From Clostridiales bacterium UBA4080 (GTDB lineage Bacteria; Bacillota; Clostridia; Lachnospirales; Vallitaleaceae): a DNA stretch of 21,640 bases. This document shows, one piece after another, positions 14,723 through 21,640 of this stretch. The stretch spans positions 1 to 21,640 of the forward strand of contig DFYO01000036.1 in assembly GCA_002381865.1 (NCBI GenBank). The letters are read 5' to 3'. Positions within the stretch are counted from its first letter, which is position 1. Every line of letters begins with the position of its first letter. The notes beneath the pieces are model-generated. The model saw only the letters and a program-made list of their open reading frames with translations. It made no database searches and was not told the origin of the DNA. The translations under genes were made by a program, and so were the position numbers.

Positions 14723-15784
14723 ATGGCAAAAAAGAAAAAATCATTTAAAAAATTAATAACAAGTCTGTTATTTTTAGTCACAATAATTATTGCAGTATAT
14801 GCTGGAGGAAAGCTTGCTTTTAAAACGGGATATGATTTTATGGGTAAAGCTCCAGTTTCAAATGATGCTTCAATAGTTGAGGTTGAAATACCAGAAGGCT
14901 CATCTACAGAAAAAATAGCTAAAATACTTAAGGAAAAGGGTTTGATAAAAAGTGTTACTCATTTCCGTATTATGTCTAAGCTTTCAGAGTATGATGGGAA
15001 ATATCAGCATGGAACATTTTTGCTGGCAAAAAATATGGACCAGGATACTATAATGCAGGAATTAATGAAAAAAACTGCAAACAAGGATACAATCAGAATT
15101 ACAATTCCTGAGGGCTACACAATAAAGCAAATTGGTGAAAAGCTGGAAAAAGAAGGAGTTGTTACAGCTGAAGAGTTTATTGAGGCAGCTAACAGCACTG
15201 ATTATAATTATGCTTTTATACAACAGATACCAAATAGAGAGATTAAGCTGCAGGGGTATTTATTTCCTAATACATACGAGATATATAAAACTGCTACTGC
15301 AAAACAGATTGTTGATTTGCTATTAAGCGAGTTTGATAAGGTTTTTAATGAGGAATACAAGGCAAAGGCCAAAGAGCTAGGAATGTCTGTTGATGAAATA
15401 GTTACAATGGCTTCCATAATTGAAAGAGAAGTTAAATCAGAAAAAGAAAGAAATAAAGTTGCAGGAGTTATCTATAATAGACTTAATATTGGGATGAAGC
15501 TTGAAATGTGTTCTACAGTAATTTATGCACTGGATAAGCCCAGAGATTTTAGCAAGGATAAGCTATTATATTCAGATCTTGAGGTAGATTCTCCTTATAA
15601 CACCTATTTATATGCAGGGCTTCCTAAAGGACCGATTGCAAATCCCGGAAAGGCTTCCTTGGAGGCAGCTTTATATCCTGAAAAACACGATTATCTGTTT
15701 TTTGTATTGGTGAATGAACAAACGGGTGAGCATGAGTTTAATAAAACGCTGGAAGGACATAATGCGGCAAAAAACAGAAATTAG
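14723..15784 (+). CDS. mltG: Endolytic transglycosylase MltG (YceG-like)
   Basis: Membrane-anchored lytic transglycosylase that cuts nascent glycan strands. The 353-residue product has a Lys-rich cytoplasmic start (MAKKKKSFKK), one membrane segment (about 12-30), a LysM-like region (VEIPEGSSTEKIAKILKEKG), and the YceG catalytic domain with LQGYLFPNTYEI, ASIIEREV (E234 is the likely catalytic Glu), VIYNRLNIGMKLE and SPYNTYLYAGLPKGPIANPG. It starts 10 bases after the previous stop. In Bacillus the equivalent yrrL lies in the same cluster. Its presence near reoM places two cell-wall control genes within 4 kb. Confidence 0.95.
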   Translation: MAKKKKSFKKLITSLLFLVTIIIAVYAGGKLAFKTGYDFMGKAPVSNDASIVEVEIPEGSSTEKIAKILKEKGLIKSVTHFRIMSKLSEYDGKYQHGTFLLAKNMDQDTIMQELMKKTANKDTIRITIPEGYTIKQIGEKLEKEGVVTAEEFIEAANSTDYNYAFIQQIPNREIKLQGYLFPNTYEIYKTATAKQIVDLLLSEFDKVFNEEYKAKAKELGMSVDEIVTMASIIEREVKSEKERNKVAGVIYNRLNIGMKLEMCSTVIYALDKPRDFSKDKLLYSDLEVDSPYNTYLYAGLPKGPIANPGKASLEAALYPEKHDYLFFVLVNEQTGEHEFNKTLEGHNAAKNRN

Positions 15785-15805
15785 CATTGCGATGGTGGAA
15801 AAACA

Positions 15806-16474
15806 ATGAGTCATATTAATAACCAGAATATTCTTGATTACCTTAAAGCAATCAGAGGTAAGGATACTTTAATAATAGAGCAGATAAGAAGATATGCCCT
15901 TGATAATAATGTTCCGATAATCAAGGATGAAATGAAGGATTTTCTACAAGTTATTATTGCGGCTGTAAAGCCTGTAAAAATATTGGAAATAGGAACAGCA
16001 ATTGGATATTCTTCAATAATAATGTCAAATTCTTCTGAAAGTGTAAAACAAATTATTACGCTTGAGAAATCTGAAGAAATGATAAAAATTGCGGGAAAAA
16101 ATATTACTAATGCTGAAAAAAATAGTATAATAAAGATATGTATCGGAGATGCCGAAAAAACATTAGAAGAATTAGAAGGTCAATTCGACTTGATATTTAT
16201 GGATGCAGCAAAGGGACAATATATTACATTTTTGCCCCATTGCTTAAGACTTTTAAAAAAAGGCGGTATATTAATATCTGACAATGTTTTGCAGGATGGT
16301 TATATTGCAAAGTCAAGATGGAGTATTCCAAGAAGACAAAGAACTATTCACAGAAGAATGAGACAATATTTGTGGGAGTTAAATCATAATAGCGCACTGA
16401 AAACGGCAATTTTGCCAATAGCTGACGGAATTACCTTAAGCTATAAGACAGAGGAGGATAATACAGATGAATAA
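15806..16474 (+). CDS. trmR: tRNA 5-hydroxyuridine methyltransferase TrmR (class I SAM O-methyltransferase)
   Basis: TrmR (YrrM) methylates 5-hydroxyuridine at tRNA position 34 to 5-methoxyuridine. The 222-residue product has SAM motif I ILEIGTAIGYSS (about 59-70, with E61), metal-binding D133 in FMDAAKGQY and D159-N160 in SDNVL, and a basic segment SRWSIPRRQRTIHRRMRQY probably contacting RNA. The general family also includes catechol O-methyltransferases; the tRNA role is taken from the overlapping trhP gene, the same pairing as Bacillus yrrM-yrrN-yrrO. Overlaps trhP by 8 bases. Confidence 0.9.
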   Translation: MSHINNQNILDYLKAIRGKDTLIIEQIRRYALDNNVPIIKDEMKDFLQVIIAAVKPVKILEIGTAIGYSSIIMSNSSESVKQIITLEKSEEMIKIAGKNITNAEKNSIIKICIGDAEKTLEELEGQFDLIFMDAAKGQYITFLPHCLRLLKKGGILISDNVLQDGYIAKSRWSIPRRQRTIHRRMRQYLWELNHNSALKTAILPIADGITLSYKTEEDNTDE

Positions 16475-17699
16475 ACCCGAGCTATTAATACCGGCGGGCA
16501 GTCTGGAAAACTTAATAATAGCTGTTGAATATGGAGCAGATGCAGTTTATGTGGGCGGAGAAGAATTTGGATTAAGAGCTAAAGCTAAAAACTTTAGCAA
16601 TGAGGATATGCTCAAGGGTGTAGAGTACGCACATGAGAGAGGGGTAAAGGTATATGTAACAGTTAATATTATTGCCCATAATGACGATTTAGAAAATGTA
16701 CTGGAATATTTTGAGTTTTTAAAAGAGCTTAAACCAGATGGAATAATTGTTGCTGACCCAGGCATATTAGATATTGCAAGAGCAATTATACCTGAAATTG
16801 AGATACATTTAAGTACGCAGGCAAATAATACTAATTACGCTTCGTTGAATTTTTGGCACAAGCAGGGCGTAAAAAGGGTGGTAGTTGCAAGAGAGCTTTC
16901 TCTAAATGAAATATCTACTATAAGACTTAGAACCCCTAAGGATTTAGAGCTAGAGGCATTTGTACATGGAGCTATGTGTATTTCTTACTCTGGAAGATGC
17001 CTTTTAAGCAACTATATGAACGAAAAGGATGCCAATAAAGGAGAATGCACTCACCCTTGCAGATGGACCTATCATTTAGTGGAGGAAACTAGACCTGGAG
17101 AGTATATGCCTGTAATTGAAGATGAAAGAGGCACTTATATTTTCAATTCCAAGGATTTGTGTATGATTGAGCACATTGATGAGTTGGTAAGAGTTGGAAT
17201 ATCAAGCCTTAAAATTGAAGGCAGAATGAAAACTCAGCTTTATGTAGCAACAGTTACAAGAACATACAGAGAAGCAATTGATGATTTTTTCAAGGATCCT
17301 GCGCTATACGAAAGAAAGCTGCAGCATTATAATTCTGAGATTAGAAAATGCAGTCATAGAAAGTTTACAACAGGCTTTTATTTTGGAAAGCCGAGCGAAG
17401 AAGAACAAATATATGACAGCAATACATATATTAGAAGCTATACCTATGTTGCTAAGGTAATTGATTATATTGAAGAAGAAAAAATGGCAATTATAGAGCA
17501 AAGAAATAAGTTTGTAGTTGGTGATGAGCTTGAAGTAATGAAAACTAATGGGGAAAACCTTATTATCAAGCCAGAGAAAATATTTGATATGGATAATAAT
17601 CCGCAAACAGAGGCGCCACATCCAAAACAGCTATTGAAGATACCTGTAAGTGAATACTTAGAAAAGAACCTGATTATCAGAAAAAAAGAAGATAACTAA
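16467..17699 (+). CDS. trhP: Peptidase U32 family tRNA hydroxylation protein TrhP
   Basis: TrhP supports prephenate-dependent hydroxylation of U34 in tRNA, the step before TrmR. The 410-residue product starts PELLIPAGSLENL, continues with GADAVYVGGEEFGLRAKA, and carries the U32 signature EAFVHGAMC. Four cysteines, C171, C178, C194 and C198 (C-X6-C-X15-C-X3-C), are placed as the iron-sulfur ligands of this family. Historically annotated as collagenase-like protease; no protease active site is evident. Bacillus has two paralogues (yrrN, yrrO); only one is here and it matches the longer type in size. ATG lies within the end of trmR. Confidence 0.93.
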   Translation: MNKPELLIPAGSLENLIIAVEYGADAVYVGGEEFGLRAKAKNFSNEDMLKGVEYAHERGVKVYVTVNIIAHNDDLENVLEYFEFLKELKPDGIIVADPGILDIARAIIPEIEIHLSTQANNTNYASLNFWHKQGVKRVVVARELSLNEISTIRLRTPKDLELEAFVHGAMCISYSGRCLLSNYMNEKDANKGECTHPCRWTYHLVEETRPGEYMPVIEDERGTYIFNSKDLCMIEHIDELVRVGISSLKIEGRMKTQLYVATVTRTYREAIDDFFKDPALYERKLQHYNSEIRKCSHRKFTTGFYFGKPSEEEQIYDSNTYIRSYTYVAKVIDYIEEEKMAIIEQRNKFVVGDELEVMKTNGENLIIKPEKIFDMDNNPQTEAPHPKQLLKIPVSEYLEKNLIIRKKEDN

Positions 17700-17723
17700 T
17701 TATATTATAAGAGGGTGATTAAA

Positions 17724-19427
17724 TTGAGAAGTTTCAGCTTCAGCAATAAACTAAAGCTTGGAGATTTACTGATTAGCTATGGGGTTATTACAGAAGAACA
17801 GTTAAAGGAAGCATTAGAACTGCAAAAAAGCATGGGTGGCAAAATCGGTGAAATACTGATTCAGGCTGGCTTTGTAACAAAACAGAATATTAATGAAGTT
17901 CTAGAATTTCAATTAGGGATACCGTACATAAATCTTGAAGAATATAGGATTGATGCGGCTGCAACTAAGACGATTACTGAGGACATGGCGAGAAAGCATT
18001 TGCTTATTCCGATAAAACAGTCGGAAATAGAGGTACATGTTGCTATGGCAGACCCTTTGAATCTTCTTGCAATCGATGATGTCAAAATATTTTCGGGAAA
18101 AGAGGCAGTCCCTTTTTTTGCGGATGAAGCAGCGATAAAAAGAGCAATTGAGATGTATTATGGCACGCAAAAAGCCATGCTTGCTGCTGAACAATTTAAG
18201 CAGGAAAGAGCGCTAGACCTTGATAATTCAATTACAGAGGAAGATATAGAAAGTGATATTTTAAAAAGCGCACCGATTGTTAAGCTTGTTAACACAATGC
18301 TTGAGCAAGCAGTCAGACACAGAGCTTCAGATATTCATATCGAGCCCTATGAAAAATTAATTAGAGTAAGGTATAGAATTGATGGAAGACTTCAAAATAT
18401 GTATGAATACGAAACGGAGCTGTTAAGTGCAATAGTTGCAAGAATAAAAATTATCGGGACAATGGATATTGCTGAGAAAAGAAAGCCTCAGGACGGAAGG
18501 ATATCAATTCTTGTAGATAAAAAGGAATATGATGTGCGTGTATCAACACTTCCGACAGTATTTGGCGAAAAGGTTGTAATGCGTGTTAATAGCAAGGATA
18601 GCTTTAATAAGGGCAAGGCTCAGCTTGGGATGTTTGAGGAGGATATGGAAAAATTCGAAGGTATTCTTTCAAATCCCCATGGTATAATTCTGGTAACAGG
18701 ACCTACTGGAAGCGGAAAATCAACGACCCTTTATACCGCGCTATCAGAGATAAATAAAGAGGATATTAATATTGTAACAGTTGAAGACCCTGTAGAGTCT
18801 CAAATCAAGGGTATAAATCAGGTACAGGTTAATGTAAAAGCAGGTCTTACCTTTGCAACTGCATTAAGGTCTATTTTAAGACAGGACCCGGATGTAATTA
18901 TGATTGGTGAGATACGTGATGCTGAAACAGCAGAAATAGCTGTTAAGGCTTCAATAACAGGTCATTTAGTTGTAAGCACATTACATACTAATGATGCGCC
19001 CAGCTCTATTACAAGGCTAATAGATATGGGGGTTGAGCCATTTCTTATAGGAGCCTCTGTTGTTGGAGTAATTGCTCAAAGACTAGTGAGAGTGCTTTGT
19101 CCTAGATGTAAAAAGGAAGCTTTAGCAACGGATAATGATAAGAGGATTCTTGGAGTTGATTTAAAGGAAGAAATTACTATATATAATAAGAACGGTTGTC
19201 ATTTTTGTAATGGGTTAGGCTATAGCGGCAGAATTGGTGTTTATGAAATAATGCCTATTACTGAAAATATCAGAACAATAATAAATGAAGATGGAACAAC
19301 TGACCAGATTAAAAAACAGGCAGTAGCTGATGGATTAAGAACCATTAAAACTAATGCGTCAAGACTTGTGCTAGAAGGTACTACTACCCTTGAGGAAATG
19401 CTGAGAATAGCCTACGGTAACGACTAA
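17724..19427 (+). CDS. pilB: Type IV pilus assembly ATPase PilB (GspE family)
   Basis: Cytoplasmic hexameric motor for pilus extension. The 567-residue product has an N-terminal MshEN/T2SSE_N domain (about 8-140, LGDLLISYGVITEEQL), then the ATPase core with Walker A G326-PTGSGKS, VEDPVE, RSILRQDPDVIMIGEIRD (Asp box and Walker B) and GHLVVSTLHTNDA (His box). Zinc-binding pairs C459-PR-C462 and C492-HF-C495 are characteristic of PilB/GspE and absent from PilT. Start TTG 17724 has GAGGGTG at 17711-17717; the GTG at 17715 overlaps it and is rejected. Begins 24 bases after trhP. Confidence 0.95.
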   Translation: MRSFSFSNKLKLGDLLISYGVITEEQLKEALELQKSMGGKIGEILIQAGFVTKQNINEVLEFQLGIPYINLEEYRIDAAATKTITEDMARKHLLIPIKQSEIEVHVAMADPLNLLAIDDVKIFSGKEAVPFFADEAAIKRAIEMYYGTQKAMLAAEQFKQERALDLDNSITEEDIESDILKSAPIVKLVNTMLEQAVRHRASDIHIEPYEKLIRVRYRIDGRLQNMYEYETELLSAIVARIKIIGTMDIAEKRKPQDGRISILVDKKEYDVRVSTLPTVFGEKVVMRVNSKDSFNKGKAQLGMFEEDMEKFEGILSNPHGIILVTGPTGSGKSTTLYTALSEINKEDINIVTVEDPVESQIKGINQVQVNVKAGLTFATALRSILRQDPDVIMIGEIRDAETAEIAVKASITGHLVVSTLHTNDAPSSITRLIDMGVEPFLIGASVVGVIAQRLVRVLCPRCKKEALATDNDKRILGVDLKEEITIYNKNGCHFCNGLGYSGRIGVYEIMPITENIRTIINEDGTTDQIKKQAVADGLRTIKTNASRLVLEGTTTLEEMLRIAYGND

Positions 19428-19439
19428 GGAGGAACACAA

Positions 19440-20498
19440 ATGCTATATATGGAAGAGCTTCTAAAGCAAGCAAAGCAAATGGGTGCCTCTGATTTGCATA
19501 TTACTGTGGGGGTGCCGCCGATACTAAGGATTAATGGTGAGCTGCAGCATTTGGAGGCAGAAAAAATGCTTCCAGAAAAAACCAGTGAAATTGTTAATTC
19601 TATTATGTCCGAAAAACAAAAAAATCATTTTGAAAAGCATGGAGAAATTGACTTTTCCTTTTCGATATCTACGGTTGGAAGATTCAGAGTAAATGCTTTT
19701 AAACAGAGGGGTTCATTGGCGGCAGCCTTTAGACTGGTGGATTCTGTAATACCTGACCCAGAAAAAATCGGATTACCTCCCTCAGTCAGACAGCTTTATA
19801 TGAAAAAAAGAGGTCTTATACTAGTAACAGGACCTACTGGTAGCGGTAAATCAACTACGCTGGCATCCTTAATTGGAGAGATTAATAGAAATAGAAGCTC
19901 CCATATTATAACCTTAGAGGACCCTATTGAATACCTGCATTCACATAAAAAAAGCATAGTTAATCAAAGAGAAATGGGCTTGGACTCACAGGGCTACGCA
20001 CAAGCTCTGCGAGCAGTACTAAGGCAGGACCCTGATGTTATTTTAGTTGGAGAAATGAGAGATCTTGAAACAATTTCTATTGCAATTACCGCGGCAGAGA
20101 CTGGACATCTTGTATTATCCACCTTACATACTACGGGTGCAGTTAGTACTATTGACAGAATTATTGATGTATTTCCACCTCATCAGCAGCAGCAAATCAG
20201 AATTCAGCTATCTGGAGTTTTGCAGGCAGTTGTATCACAACAGCTAATACCTACAAAGGATAATTTGGGAAGAGTTGCAGCCTTTGAGGTACTGCATATT
20301 AACCAGGCAGTAAGAAATCTTATAAGAGAGCAAAAATCACATCAGATATTATCAGTTATGCAGACCAATAAAAGAATTGGAATGCAGACAATGGAGGATG
20401 CAATTCTTGAGCTTCTAAGAGAAGATATGATTACTAAAGAGGATGCCCTTAGCTTTTCTACAGATACAGCTGGAATGGAAAGAAGACTTAATGGGTGA
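19440..20498 (+). CDS. pilT: Type IV pilus retraction ATPase PilT
   Basis: Motor that powers pilus retraction and twitching. The 352-residue product begins with the PAS-like N-terminal domain (MGASDLHITVGVPPILRING), then Walker A G131-PTGSGKS, ITLEDPIEY, LRQDPDVILVGEMRDLETI and GHLVLSTLHTTGA, and the PilT-specific IDVFPPHQQQQIRIQLS. No zinc cysteines, consistent with PilT. AAGGAGG at 19426-19432 overlaps the pilB stop and is 7 bases before ATG. Presence of PilT with PilB indicates a dynamic pilus rather than a pure secretion system. Confidence 0.96.
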   Translation: MLYMEELLKQAKQMGASDLHITVGVPPILRINGELQHLEAEKMLPEKTSEIVNSIMSEKQKNHFEKHGEIDFSFSISTVGRFRVNAFKQRGSLAAAFRLVDSVIPDPEKIGLPPSVRQLYMKKRGLILVTGPTGSGKSTTLASLIGEINRNRSSHIITLEDPIEYLHSHKKSIVNQREMGLDSQGYAQALRAVLRQDPDVILVGEMRDLETISIAITAAETGHLVLSTLHTTGAVSTIDRIIDVFPPHQQQQIRIQLSGVLQAVVSQQLIPTKDNLGRVAAFEVLHINQAVRNLIREQKSHQILSVMQTNKRIGMQTMEDAILELLREDMITKEDALSFSTDTAGMERRLNG

Positions 20499-20539
20499 TT
20501 ATTATTAACAAATAAAAGCTTGAGTTTACACGGTTTCAC

Positions 20540-20568
20540 TTGAAAAAACAACAAACATATGGTAATAT
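20540..20568 (+). promoter_or_regulatory. Possible promoter of pilC
   Basis: TTGAAA (20540-20545), 17-base spacer, TAATAT (20563-20568), in the 123-base gap between pilT and pilC. The -10 matches 4 of 6 positions. An inverted repeat (20560-20596) overlaps it. Confidence 0.45.
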
Positions 20569-20596
20569 TATCCTATAGTATTAGTTAAAATTACCA
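20560..20596. repeat. Inverted repeat between pilT and pilC
   Basis: TGGTAAT (20560-20566) pairs with ATTACCA (20590-20596), and after one mismatch TTA (20568-20570) pairs with TAA (20586-20588). It covers the -10 of the putative pilC promoter and could be an operator or a leader hairpin. It has no T tract, so it is not a terminator. Confidence 0.45.
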
Positions 20597-20621
20597 ATTA
20601 TAGCTTCTCTGGAGGTAAAGC

Positions 20622-21640
20622 GTGCCTAATTATTCATATACTGCAATTACCAAGCAAGGAAAAACTCAAAAAGGAAAATTACAGGCAAAGGATAAGGAAA
20701 TTGCTTCAAGACTCCTTAAGGAGGGCGGTTTATATCCCGTTGAAATGACTGAAGAAACAGGGCTTCAAAAGGAAATCAGCTTTGGCAATTCAGTTAAGCT
20801 TAAGGATATTACAGTATTTTGCCAGCAATTTGAAGCAATACTTACCTCAGGAGTTAGCGTGTTAGAGGGACTTGCTCTTTTAGAGCAGCAGACTGAGAAT
20901 AAATACTTTTCTAAAATTATAGCAAAAGTATACGAAAGCGTCGAATCGGGAGAAACCTTAAGTGAATCTATGAAAAAGCAGCAAAAAGTATTTCCTAATA
21001 TTTTAATTAATATGATTGCTGCAGGAGAAGCCAGCGGGAATCTAGAAATTGCATTCAAAAGAATGGCAGAGCATTTTGAAAAAGAGCATAAGCTTAAACA
21101 AAATATAAAAAAAGCTACTATGTATCCGATGGTGGTATCAGTTATTGCAGTTGGTGTAATTATTATTTTACTTACAGCGGTAGTTCCTACCTTTGTAGAA
21201 ATGTTTGACAGCATAGGAGCGGAGCTTCCAGCAACTACTAAGGCACTTATTGGAATAAGTAATTTTGTAGTTAAAAAATGGTATATAATATTATTGGTTT
21301 TATTTGCAAGTATCTCAAGCTTTATATGGTATATGAAGTCAGAGCAGGGTAAAATTTCCTTAAGCGGAATTAAGCTTAAACTGCCAGTAATAGGAAAGGT
21401 GAATGTTAAAATTGCCGCCTCAAGATTTTCAAGAACCCTAAGTACACTTTTAGCCTCAGGCTTGCCACTTTTAGAGGCAATAGAAATTGTATCAAGAGTG
21501 GTTGATAATTATAAGCTTGAAAAGGGGCTGATGCATGCAAGAGAACAGGTAAGTAAGGGTGAGGCTCTTTCAAAGCCTGTTGAGGATATGGGTATTTTCC
21601 CGCCAATGATTACACATATGGTGAAAATCGGAGAAAATAC
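20622..21640 (+). CDS. pilC: Type IV pilus inner membrane platform protein PilC (GspF family), 3' truncated by window edge
   Basis: Polytopic platform protein that couples PilB/PilT to pilin assembly. 339 residues are present with no stop before the window ends; full-length PilC is usually about 400. Start GTG with GGAGGT at 20611-20616, giving MPNYSYTAITKQGKTQKG, a typical PilC start. The first T2SSF domain includes FCQQFEAILTSGVSVLEGL and NMIAAGEASGNLE, followed by a membrane segment (VVSVIAVGVIIILLTAVVPTF), a second hydrophobic segment (WYIILLVLFASISSFIW), then the second T2SSF domain with FSRTLSTLLASGLPLLEAIEI, where the sequence breaks off in KIGEN. Confidence 0.94.
   Translation, partial: MPNYSYTAITKQGKTQKGKLQAKDKEIASRLLKEGGLYPVEMTEETGLQKEISFGNSVKLKDITVFCQQFEAILTSGVSVLEGLALLEQQTENKYFSKIIAKVYESVESGETLSESMKKQQKVFPNILINMIAAGEASGNLEIAFKRMAEHFEKEHKLKQNIKKATMYPMVVSVIAVGVIIILLTAVVPTFVEMFDSIGAELPATTKALIGISNFVVKKWYIILLVLFASISSFIWYMKSEQGKISLSGIKLKLPVIGKVNVKIAASRFSRTLSTLLASGLPLLEAIEIVSRVVDNYKLEKGLMHAREQVSKGEALSKPVEDMGIFPPMITHMVKIGEN

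Noticed and set aside
20765..21214. 149-codon open frame on the minus strand.
   Set aside because: It lies wholly opposite pilC, whose domains are clear; composition and lack of a ribosome binding site mark it as a shadow frame.
1..21640. CRISPR arrays, tRNA/rRNA genes, insertion sequences, phage genes and att sites.
   Set aside because: No regularly spaced direct repeats, cloverleaf-like sequence, transposase or integrase motifs were seen on reading either strand.

Overview
The window reads as a chromosomal segment of a low-GC, anaerobic Gram-positive bacterium of class Clostridia (Firmicutes). The evidence is the gene content and order: hrcA-grpE-dnaK-dnaJ-prmA-rsmE, a cysteine desulfurase-thiI pair, mtaB, and a reoM-ruvX-DUF1292-fur-rnjA-ylbF-mltG-trmR-trhP run that matches the Bacillus subtilis yrzL-yrrK-yrzB...yrrL-yrrM-yrrO neighbourhood. 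Firmicutes-type DnaK, strong AGGAGG-like ribosome binding sites, TTG/GTG starts and AGA-rich, AT-rich codon use agree. I cannot name the genus.

Layout. (1) 1-1015: 3' end of hrcA and complete grpE, clearly GC-rich (roughly 55-65% in the lines I counted by eye). (2) From about 1060 onward the DNA is AT-rich (roughly 30-45% GC in counted lines). The change falls inside one heat-shock operon, between grpE and dnaK. (3) 1112-4411: dnaK, a 294-bp structured gap, then dnaJ with its own sigma-A promoter. (4) 4426-6477: prmA, rsmE and an orphan cheY, tightly packed behind dnaJ and closed by a clean intrinsic terminator. (5) 6558-8914: NifS-like cysteine desulfurase and ThiI, the tRNA 4-thiouridine pair. 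(6) 8915-9425: an accessory-looking patch with two long nested hairpins, a terminator, a minus-strand HPr-like gene lacking the catalytic histidine, and a divergent promoter region shared with mtaB. (7) 9426-11619: mtaB (ms2t6A37), reoM (target of PASTA-type Ser/Thr kinases) and ruvX. (8) 11620-11864: a structured gene-free gap. (9) 11865-17699: DUF1292 protein, Fur, RNase J, YlbF-family protein, MltG, TrmR, TrhP. (10) 17724-21640: type IV pilus motor genes pilB, pilT and the start of pilC, which runs off the window.

How the genes work together: protein folding (DnaK/DnaJ/GrpE under HrcA), ribosome and tRNA modification (PrmA, RsmE, ThiI, MtaB, TrmR, TrhP), RNA decay (RNase J beside a YlbF-family protein), envelope growth control (ReoM, MltG) and a type IV pilus. 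Most of this is core genome. I found no CRISPR array, transposase, phage gene, tRNA or rRNA, and no convincing new multi-gene system. The points most worth checking are the composition break at grpE/dnaK, the His-less HPr paralogue with its near-symmetric divergent promoter, and the tandem nested hairpins after thiI.
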